This document shows positions 17,905-26,064 of a stretch of 26,064 nucleotides of DNA, piece by piece. Position 1 is the first letter of the stretch; every line of letters begins with the position of its first letter. Origin of the DNA: Ophiothrix spiculata (Eukaryota; Echinodermata; Ophiuroidea; Amphilepidida; Ophiotrichidae). The stretch is from NCBI GenBank assembly GCA_000969725.1, contig JXSR01S032489.1; one strand, written 5' to 3'. A model generated the notes under the pieces. It was not told the origin of the DNA and made no database searches. It saw only the letters and a program-made list of their open reading frames with translations. Made by a program: the position numbers and the translations under genes.

Positions 17905-19164
17905 CAGTGTTTCTGCTAAGGCCGTATGACAAAAATTGGCGCAGAGTGTAAGGCCAAAAAACTGAATTTGAAACTTCGGGTCGGTCGGTCGGATTTTTTT
18001 TTTTTTTTTTTTAATTTTTTTTATTTTATATCTTATTTTCCCAGGTAAAATTGCTATTTTCTCAAAACCCCCAAATGAAAATCAAAGAACATTTTTCACT
18101 TTACATTAGTTTCTGGGTTCCGTTTATGTTTAGATGCAATAGAAGTACTCGCTCATCCATTAAAATGGTGTAAAAAAGCAACAAAATGTACGCTAAAATT
18201 CGCCTCCGTACGCAAAATCCGGTGCAAAATTCGGCAACCTAGTTTCACTTACCCGACTAAAACTGCCTTTTTCTCAAAAGGCCTTACACATATCTGTACA
18301 ATCTTTGCAATTTTAATTAGATTGTGTGTTCCGTTTGATGTTTAAGTGCAATAGAAATGCTCGATCATCCATTAATATGTAGAAAAGTACCGAAAACTAC
18401 GCTAAATTTATGGCCTTCCGATTTTCTCTATGTTTATTTTCACAATCGGTAGACCTGGTATTAAAATATGAATATTAATTCGTGACGTCATACCTGGGAC
18501 TTGCATTCGTCATCGGAATTTCGCGATTTTTGTGCAAAAATAAATATTTTATGACCATGTTCCAATCAATTTATTTCATGGTATCATGGTGTCTCTTGAA
18601 GATTAAATTTCGCATTTCCTTACGAACAAATAATGGTTAAAATGGTTCAATTAATAACTTTCACTAATTGGGATAATTACCAAGTAATGGATTTTGTGAA
18701 ATTGTATTTAATTTTTATGACGTGATTTTCTGAAGCCTACGGTATATAATAATGCATTGCGACATTCAGGGGAAGTTCTAGAATCAAGGCAATGACATAG
18801 GGATGTAGTCAGGAACAGTAGACTAACAAAAGAAGCTTATAACTGAAAGCTCTAAGATGTAAAGCTATTCAAATTTAATTTTTTTCTATTAAGTACTTTA
18901 AATACTAAATAAATTTAGAACTACTTCCAAAATCAAAGCTTGCTTTTTTTTATTATTTTTCTAAAAGAAACTAAATCATCTAAAGTTGAAGTTTAGATCA
19001 TCTAAAACGTAGGTGCTTCCGGGGGCTCCGCCCCCTGGACCCCGGGGCTTTGCATCTGGACCTGACCGGGGCCCTTAGGCGAGCACCTGGACCCCCGCCG
19101 TGCGTAAATTATTACTTGCCCAACCGAAATTGGCGCAACTTAAAAATCCTTAGCGGAAACACTG
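17905..19164. mobile_element. Non-autonomous hAT element (1260 bp)
   Basis: Left CAGTGTTTCTGCTAAGG and right, reverse-complemented CAGTGTTTCCGCTAAGG, match at 16 of 17 positions. A perfect 8-bp duplication ATGAGGGG flanks it (17897-17904, 19165-19172). AATTGGCGCA occurs just inside both ends. The interior has a diverged tandem pair (about 18040-18200 and 18258-18400, both with GTTCCGTTT and CAATAGAA.T.CTCG), a (CGGT)n tract and poly-T near 17980-18012. A GC-rich block lies at 19018-19105. No long ORF. Confidence 0.92.
19018..19105. repeat. GC-rich GGGGGCTCCGCCCCC block
   Basis: Self-complementary GGGGGCTCCGCCCCC is followed by repeated CTGGACC(C/T) motifs, sharply GC-rich against AT-rich flanks. 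It lies near the right end of the hAT element. Confidence 0.75.
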
Positions 19165-19870
19165 ATGAGGGGGGTCTGCTCTCTCAAGAGTTTTTTCAAT
19201 TTCACAACACAAATCACTCGATTTTGTACATAGATCTTGCTAATTGATGCACTTCATGTGTAGGAGTGCATATTAAAGAGGGATGTAGTTAGAAAATTTT
19301 GGAATTTCAAGAAACTATTCACTCAATTCGGTGCATAGTTTTGCTACCCGATGCCACAAGTGAGCGTTTTTTCTCCTTAAAATCTGAGACTCGCATTGAA
19401 CAGTGGACAAAACATGTGAAGGGGATCTCTGAGGGTGATGCACCTCCTCAGTACAGTAAGAAAATTTTAGAATTTTGAAACACTATTCACGCAATTTGGA
19501 TTTGGTGCATTTTTTTTTATCAAAATCTGGGAAAGGTACTACAGACACTCAGTTGCATTAAACATTAGACAAATATGGAGTGGGTGTCTGAGGGGGGATT
19601 ATGCCACCTCCGCATGCTCAGTACAGTTTAAAAATTTGGGAATTTTGAAACACTATTCACACGATTGCTCATTTTTTCATCAAAATCAGGGCAATGTTCT
19701 CCAGACACTCACATTAACATTAGACACAACTTATGGAGGGAGTGTCTTGGTAGGATTGATCCCTCAAAAGCTAAACACTTTGAAATTTCAACAATTTTCA
19801 CACTATTTGGTGCATAGTTTTGCCCACATATATTCCGTTCTAACTCAATAGCAATACGTGCCCTCAAAAA
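19165..19870 (+). repeat. 160-bp tandem repeat, copy 2 (about five monomers)
   Basis: Monomers start near 19168, 19278, 19419, 19577 and 19736. The first is broken by the hAT insertion (its start is 17897-17904). Copy 1 lacks the first two, consistent with loss of units. Confidence 0.65.
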
Positions 19871-21108
19871 TCTAAAATGGCGGTTGTACTCCTTCATTTT
19901 GCCGACACATGTCACTGAGTTTAGCTTGCATCAGGCAGCTATTGAAATTATGGCCTTATACCTGTAGGACTAGTAGAAAGCCTAACACTTTACCAACTTT
20001 TACTTATTTTAAAGTTCTCCTTTTTTTCTTTGCCCCTTCTTTTTTGCCGACAGCAGCACAATTTTGCCGACTAAACTGATGATTGGGGTGCCACATCTCC
20101 CACCCCCTCTGGGGACGTCCTTGGGTCCTGAAGGCCGCCATGTGCCCCGGCAGGTTTAGCCCGGGTGTAGGTCAAGGGGCCAAGCCCTCAGGAAAATTTT
20201 GTGGTTTTGAAGCAATTTTAGTGGTAATTTGGTGCATTGTTACAATTGATAAACATGAACATTCATTGACAAATTGTTATTTTCTGTGGCACATTAAGGT
20301 AGTTCTAACGGCTGTGGTGTCCTGCACAGAATTTGTTCAAAATTTCACAGAATGTGCAGAATGATGAGAGAAACTTGTATTCCAAATTTGGATTTTTTTC
20401 CGTTAAAGTGTTTTTGAGTTACGCTATTTTTTATTTTTCAATTTCAATAGCCGTTCACCGTTAAAGTCAGTTTCATATCATAGTTTGAAACTGGTTGCAA
20501 ACGTCTGATCATTATGGTACGTAGTACAGTTATTACTGACACAAAGAGACTGAATCAACAATACAGTATACTAATATAAAAATGACTCATCTTTTTTTGT
20601 ATTATCATTTCCTCCCTTTTATTGCTGGTCAGACCCGGGGGTGCCCCTGGATACGCTGGTGCAGATCATATCCCACAATGGATTGGTGTGTAAGATGTCC
20701 ATCATATATGTCTATCATACCAAATAGACCAATCATTAAAAGTTACTATTCTTAAGCCAATAGCCACTCCCCCTTTTACTGTTCAGTCATTCTACCTTGC
20801 TACCATTCTAGTTCTGACTCGGGGCAGTCAACACCCAGGTGTGAGACAGTCAACATCGTTTGGCCAGAGCTCCATATAACATCATGTACGGGCTCTGATA
20901 GCCACTATAGATCAAACTCGTATACTTAGAGAATAAATGATGCTTCTCTGATACTTCTTTATAACTGGTAGCCCGCGCAAATATAATATCCAAGAATATT
21001 ATATCTGGTGGCCATTGAGGGGCTACACTGACTTTGCATCTTTAATACTATGGCATGAGAACTCTTTCATAGCTTTGCTACTGTTGGCATGTTGCTACGC
21101 TAATTTTG

Positions 21109-21780
21109 CAAAAAAAAAAAAAAAAAACGTTTCTTCTCAACTATGATGTTGCATCTTCAATACTGATGGTTCAGTAAAACATATTCTTCTCTACTGATGG
21201 TTCAGTATAAACTTTCTTCTCAACTATGCATCTAATTTTATTTCAACACTGATGGTTCAGTACAATTTTCATCCAACGAGTCAGAAGATTCAGTGAAATT
21301 TTTCACATTTCTTTGGACAGCGAGTTGCGACAAACCTGTAGCGGTTAATGATATACTTCTTATGACAATTTTTAGCTGTTGTATCATTTACTACAGTTTC
21401 CTCTTCACATATTTTTCTACATTTTAACAACATTCATCATGGGTGACCATGGAAGACCATCGCCTTCGAGCAGATTCCCCGAATGTGTGGTCAAGTTCAA
21501 GTGTCTTCAGCACACAGTGCCCAAATTCAACCCACATGCGCCCAAAGCATGTAAAGATACTGGTCCAAAAACCAGTTTGCTGGCGGATAGTTCACACCAC
21601 TCAAACTGACCGACAACTATTCCTTTTACAAACTTTCTTCCTTTTATAAACTTTCATTGTTGGTAAAAAGTTTCATCGTTGGGGAAAAAAATCATTGTTG
21701 GTGATACTTTCATCGTTGGTGTTAATGACCGAACTTTCTTCTTGCATTTTTCATCGTTGGTGTTAATGACGGAAAGGGAG
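21109..21780. repeat. Short tandem motifs: TACTGATGGTTCAGTA and TCATCGTTGG
   Basis: TACTGATGGTTCAGTA, itself a hairpin of 6-bp arms and 4-nt loop, recurs at 21161, 21192 and 21247 (one base changed). TCAT(C/T)GTTGG recurs five times in 21650-21765, twice followed by TGTTAATGAC. An open frame at 21439-21606 resembles no family I know. Confidence 0.7.
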
Positions 21781-21967
21781 GAAACCTGAAAAATTAAGAC
21801 ATTTGCGTGTGTAGATGGACCTTGGATTTTGGAAGTTGGACCGAATGGACATGAACTGTATTTCAAGTTGACGGAATGCCGCTTAGAACTTTGTGTGGAG
21901 AACCCCGAATGACTATTTGGTTTACGTGGCTTGCAGAAATGTTGGATTCCAGTTAAGTTCCATACTT

Positions 21968-22051
21968 GTATACTTAGAGAATAAATGATGCTTCTCTGAT
22001 ACTTCTTTATAACTGGTAGCCCTTGCAAATATAATATCTAAGAATATTATA
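21968..22051 (+). repeat. Third copy of 14507-14585 / 20920-21003
   Basis: TATACTTAGAGAATAAATGA through AAGAATATTAT is closer to copy 2 than copy 1 (shares AATGATGC). Homology ends abruptly on both sides. 22060-22270 shows nothing else. Confidence 0.8.
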
Positions 22052-22275
22052 GGTGTGATTCAAATTATCTGTTTGTTATTTGCTTTGTTTTTAGCACATA
22101 ACTATAATGAATTTCACAACTTTTCTTTGTTTTCTTAATGTATTAATGTTCAATTGTCAACTACATGTACTTTCAAACATTTTTGAGTGTTATTCTATAT
22201 TTGAAATTTGAAAAACCGTTAAAATGGTATTGCAAAACTAGTTCCATACATGATACACTCATACACAAACTTAAA

Positions 22276-22693
22276 TACCCCATTCACACTAGCTAACAAG
22301 TCATTGGTAGTCGTAATCAATTAAATTTTCAATTCCTATTACGGTACGGCAGAGGATGAGCATAAATTAACTCGGGTTTGGAGTGTTCATGCACATGTTT
22401 GTATGCAGCGGTTCATCAAAATCACTTTCAGTTTGTATCGCCAGAAGTGCAGTAGTCATGGGTCATGAGCCGATAGCTGAACATGAATTATGACGATGTG
22501 TTGCGTTCACATTGGTGAAAAGTCGTAATATGTAGTAGTTAACGCGAATTCACTTAAAATGAAGGATGACCAAAGATGATCCAAGTCATACGAACTATGA
22601 CATCCTACGCCTTTTAGGAAAATGAAATAGATGATGACCTAAGTGAAATCGATTACGACTACCAATGACTTTTTAGCTAGTGTGAACGGGGCA
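22276..22693. mobile_element. TIR MITE, ACCCCGTTCACAC family (418 bp)
   Basis: The left TACCCCATTCACACTAGCTA and right, reverse-complemented TGCCCCGTTCACACTAGCTA, continue as A(C/A)AAGTCATTGGTAGTCGTAAT. The ends resemble those of the MITE at 2635-3080. The target duplication is unclear (AAA against TTA). Confidence 0.8.
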
Positions 22694-22731
22694 TTACTTA
22701 CCTGCTTATTTTATCTAGACTGACTTTAGGT

Positions 22732-22757
22732 GTACACACACACACGCGCACACAATA
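22732..22757. repeat. (CA)n microsatellite
   Basis: A short CA/CG-CA run. The following 22760-23410 has no recognisable gene or element. Confidence 0.85.
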
Positions 22758-23420
22758 CAGAAGATCCACAATCATTTTGACTTGTCTGCAGCGGGGCCGG
22801 GCAGAGGGGCATGCATTGGTATTTACCAGAGAGGTGCCCTCAGCTCTCACTTATACCATAATTTTATGTTCTCTGTTCCAAAAATCTCTTATCCAGTGCC
22901 GGGATCCAGTACCAGCACTGAGGAATAACATAACCCCAATGTGAACTTTGTTACAGGCTAAAGGTGGTACTATCAAACTGGTAGACAGAACCAGAAGTTA
23001 AATTTGTACCAGGGTCTTATTTTCACTTCTCTTTTTCATTTTAATCCTATTATTAAAATTAAACAACCCCAATACACATGTAGAAACTGGGAATCTAAGT
23101 AAAACTTATTGGAAGGTCTAAAAAAAGCATGCTTCCCGTTCTCTGGTTTGTAAAACAAAAGATAGTGGCAATCCGTGTGAAAATATCAGACTGTCAAAAT
23201 ATGATGTACTTTTACCAATTCATCAATTATTATCTAGAAGTATATAAAAGTTCAAGTTAACACAATTTTCACAGCTGGAGCAACTTTCAAGTCAGTGATT
23301 TTACACATTCAAGGGGGTGGACATGAGGCAATGTCTAGAACTTTAAAGAAGCTTCGTCCGATTTTTAAATAAAAAACAAAATTCAGTGTCATATGAAAGA
23401 TGACCACCAAGGAGATTTAA

Positions 23421-23774
23421 AGCAATACTACATGTATAAGATTTTTATCAAAATTGGTTTTTAGTAAAAACAGCATAAAATGGAGGAATGCGCCTATCTG
23501 AAAGCGTTTTAAAGAGTATTTTGTCAAAAAAAATATTTTGCCATTGAAAAATGGATATATAAAGCGCATGCTTTCCTATACTAATACATGTACATGTTGA
23601 ATTAAATTTGGGATCCTGAATTTAATTCAACAAATGGCCATAAAAGAAAAAGTAAGCATATTTAAGCCAAATCATTTGGAGTGTATTTACTATCTACCCA
23701 AAACAAACAAAGTAAGCTAAAAAAATCAAAAGTCATGGGTGATGGGGGCGCTTCATTTTTATCACTTTTTTGCT
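23421..23774 (-). mobile_element. TTAA MITE, independent third copy, inverted (354 bp)
   Basis: Reverse complement of 10816-11138 / 15941-16277 over its full length, with its own TTAA at 23417-23420 and 23775-23778. It keeps the GCATGCTTTCCTATA block that copy 1 lost. It is more diverged than copies 1 and 2 are from each other. Confidence 0.85.
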
Positions 23775-23997
23775 TTAAGTTTCAAGTTTCGGCTGAATTG
23801 GTCAAAACATTTTGATTTTTTATTGACAATTTTGTATTTCAGATTGAGCCGCCTATGCTTTACTGTAATAATTTACCATTATTAGACACATTTTCCTATT
23901 ATAACTCCAAAACTCAGCTATGAAATTTTTCATTGGTAATGAGAAAATATGAGCAATATTTTGGTACCAAAATCTCAAAAAGTTTGAAAAAAGGGGT

Positions 23998-24275
23998 CAA
24001 ATTTGGAAATTGGTCAGATCTTTTTCAAACCCATTCTACATGTTTCTCTCATCATAATGAAGCATGAAAGTATACTTTGACCCATCTCTGATGAATGGTT
24101 TTTAAAAGCTTTTTGGGATATCCTTGGTACTCTTTGTATAAATGTTCCTGTGTACTCTAACTAGGCCTATATATTTGTTTAAAAATAAAATATCATGATT
24201 AATGTATATTTTAATATTGCTGTTTGTAAATGTTTTCTGAGTACCGAATAAAATAAAATCAGGTTCAAGAGTTAT
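23998..24275 (-). repeat. Inverted copy of 17600-17715, interrupted by a retro-tail-like insert
   Basis: 23998-24095 and 24260-24275 (TTCAAGAGTTATAT) match the reverse complement of 17585-17715. Between them about 24098-24259 is extra, ends in AATAAAATAAAAT and resembles a short LINE 3' UTR on the + strand (inference). Confidence 0.55.
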
Positions 24276-24504
24276 ATCCAAAAACATGAAAGGGTCATGA
24301 GATGAAATTTACTCTTCTTTTACCACTTTTTTGTAGGTAAAAATGTTCAAGTGAGCACTGTCATTACAAGGTAGACACCATGCGCGTACAAAAATACAAG
24401 TACAGGTAAAAAGGGTAGTTTTTTACGAACAGGCGATGTACTCGAGTACACTGGAAAGGGTATAAAAATAGCAAAAATATGGAAATAAGGGTATAGATTA
24501 TAAA

Positions 24505-24595
24505 GGCTTCTAAAAGGGTTTTCAATGTATTTTGTCAAAAAAATTCTTTTGTCACCGAAAAATATATAAATTTAAGCACATGCATGGTATAACTT
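24505..24595 (-). repeat. Diverged fragment of the TTAA MITE
   Basis: GTATTTTGTCAAAAAAA, GAAAAAT.TATA and GCACATGC resemble 23515-23570 in the same orientation, without clear ends. Confidence 0.4.
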
Positions 24596-24737
24596 TAAAT
24601 CAAAGTCAATTGTTGTAATCTTACATTTTGGGCATGTTTCTTCACTAACTACTCCCATAATTTCATGTACAAAATATCCAATAGGAAGCAATGCATGATG
24701 GAGGCACACTATATTTTCTCTTATGCTGATTTCATAC

Positions 24738-24905
24738 TCGTGTAGTTTTGTAGCTTTGCCGCTGCTTGACGTATATTTTTAGAAAAATCTTGTCGTTTCC
24801 GGTTGGCAAAGCTACACGTCGCAGAGATAATCGATATCTGCAAAATCAAAGCGACATGAAGCGGCAAAACTGAAAAGCGACAAAACTGCAAAGCTACAAA
24901 AGTGT
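24738..24905. repeat. GCAAAGCTACAAAA direct/inverted repeats
   Basis: TGTAGCTTTGCCGC (about 24750) is inverted relative to GGCAAAGCTACA (24804), and related AAGCGACAAAACTGCAAAGC units repeat at 24850-24900, just before the LINE start. Confidence 0.55.
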
Positions 24906-24908
24906 GAA

Positions 24909-26064
24909 ATGATTATTGTTTTTATACTGTATGTAAATGACATAACTTGTGCATCAGATGTTCTTGATTTTCTATTGTTTGCCGATGACACTACTATTTC
25001 GTATTCACATAATGATATCAGCAATACTAATATTGTAAACAAGGAATTGAGGGAAATCAGTAACTGGTTCAAGGCAAATAAATTATCAGTTAATGCCAGT
25101 AAAACCAACTACATGATTTTAGGTACTCCTCATATGACTTCACGAGTTCACAATGATTTAAAAGTTATTTTAAATGATACTTGTCTGGAAAGAAAAAATG
25201 CACAAAATTTCTAGGTGTGCTAATTGATGAGTGCCTCACATGGAAAAATCACATATATTGTATTTCTAAAACCATCTCTCGCAATATTGGTGTCATGAAC
25301 AAACTGAAATTTTCTATCCCAACTTGTATTCTACACACACTTTATTGTACTTTGATTTTACCCTATATCAACTCTGGTATCCTTATATGGGGAAATACGT
25401 GCAAATTGTATATTGATAAATTAGTCAAGCTTCAAAAGTGGGCAATAAGAACTGTGTCAAAAAGTCCTTACAGAAGTCATACTGGGCCATTATTTGCAAA
25501 TTGTGATATTCTTACAATACATGATATGTATACACTAGAACTAGGTATATATGTACAAATACTCTATAAATGATCTTCCTGTAGCATTTACAAACTATTT
25601 TACAAAACGCTCCGATGTCCATAACTATCCAACAAGACCTTATATAACAAATAACAAAAAATCATTTTCTGATAAAGGAATTCGTTCTAGTGGCCCCATC
25701 CTCTGGAAATCGCTCCCTAATTCAATAAAAGAAATAAATACTATCAAACATTTTTGAAATGCACTTAAACAATCTCTCATATAAAAGTACAAATGAATTT
25801 GCAACGTAAAAAATATCCAGTCACAGCATTTTGTGACTCATGTTTTTCGATTTTTGAGCCTGTCCTTGTCTTGTCTTGTTTTAATCAGTGGTCATGACTA
25901 TACACGTAGTAATTTATGTTACCAAGGGGTAGACTACTTACAGGCCTCTTTGGCCTTCCAGCCTACTCCTCCATATGTTTTTATTTTTAATTTTGTTTGT
26001 GTTGTTTTGCTGTAAAAACCTTGGTTTCTTTTTATATGGAAATAATAAATATGAATATGAATAT
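24909..26064 (+). mobile_element. LINE with FADD reverse-transcriptase box, 5'-truncated, dead
   Basis: Three frames give FILYVNDI and FLLFADDTT (RT palm motifs), NWFKANKLSVNASKTNYMIL, then KFLGVLIDECLTWKNHI, PYINSGILIWGNT, RSHTGPLF, then after a second shift NDLPVAFTNYFTKRSDVHNY and SSGPILWKSLPNSIKEINTI. Frames change near 25195 and 25570. An in-frame TGA (25755-25757) precedes a further NALKQSLI and TAA (25782-25784). A 3' UTR follows and ends in an AATATG-type repeat at the window edge. Jockey superfamily (CR1/L2 group), a different family from 5332-6196. The N-terminal endonuclease and most of the RT are missing. Confidence 0.9.

Larger units (their letters stand above)
14911..21108 (+). 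repeat. Segmental duplication, copy 2
   Basis: Direct copy of 9560-14695. Copy-2-only blocks: 15197-15612 (LINE), about 17013-17204, and about 17290-19399 (with the hAT element 17905-19164 and extra 160-bp monomers). It ends where TGCTACGCTAATTTTGCA runs into a poly(A) of about 18 bases. Confidence 0.85.

Noticed and set aside
21439..21606. Possible small gene with ATGGGTGACCATGG start context
   Set aside because: The start context is good, but the peptide resembles no known family, sits among short tandem motifs, and shows no splice or poly(A) support.
21654..22028. 124-codon minus-strand ORF
   Set aside because: It overlaps the TCATCGTTGG array and a repeated segment; the same peptide end (VIKKYQRSIIYSLSI) arises from repeat copies at 14433-14621.
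24812..25108. 98-codon minus-strand ORF
   Set aside because: Antisense to the reverse-transcriptase FADD region of the LINE; a shadow frame.
1..26064. CRISPR array, retron, bacterial operon or viral insertion
   Set aside because: No regular direct repeats with unique spacers, no ribosome-binding-site-led gene runs, and no capsid or other viral frames. The RT fragments are LINE-type.

Overview
This is a window from a eukaryotic (animal) nuclear genome. It is AT-rich, has GT-AG introns and LINE reverse-transcriptase remnants, and is crowded with small terminal-inverted-repeat (TIR) elements. The repeat content looks like a marine invertebrate, but the sequence alone does not fix the species. 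Nothing here looks like a bacterial operon, CRISPR array, phage or virus, and I found no evidence for a new enzymatic system.

Region 1 (1-6291, + strand) holds the last five coding exons of a CD36-family scavenger receptor, most like LIMP-2/SCARB2. The exons are 73-191, 364-437, 3138-3189, 4158-4313 and 6232-6291. They splice in frame to 152 residues: the end of the luminal domain, one membrane span and a short cytosolic tail with an acidic di-leucine lysosomal signal. One junction works only as a GC-AG intron. The introns carry several MITEs (one with a tRNA-like sequence inside), a near-perfect 63-bp inverted repeat, a broken LINE copy and a 95-nt exact duplicate of part of that LINE.

Region 2 (6292-9540) is the 3' flank of the gene. 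It contains another LINE 3' end, three consecutive foldback hairpins, a PIF/Harbinger-like MITE with a CCGATACGAT repeat cluster beside it, and one orphan exon-like ORF (9392-9535).

Region 3 (about 9560-21108) is a pair of direct repeats: copy 1 is about 9560-14695 and copy 2 about 14911-21108. Each copy has large pieces the other lacks, so several elements can be read as filled and empty sites: a 199-bp hAT MITE, two minus-strand L2-like LINE ends, and a 160-bp tandem array interrupted by a 1.26-kb hAT element. Both copies also share a TTAA-flanked MITE nested inside a larger TTAA-flanked piggyBac-like element.

Region 4 (21108-26064) contains short tandem motifs, another MITE of the intron-2 type, an independently inserted third copy of the TTAA MITE, and a LINE with the FADD reverse-transcriptase box that runs to the end of the window. 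The only confidently functional gene is the CD36-family gene; the rest is mobile-element and repeat material.
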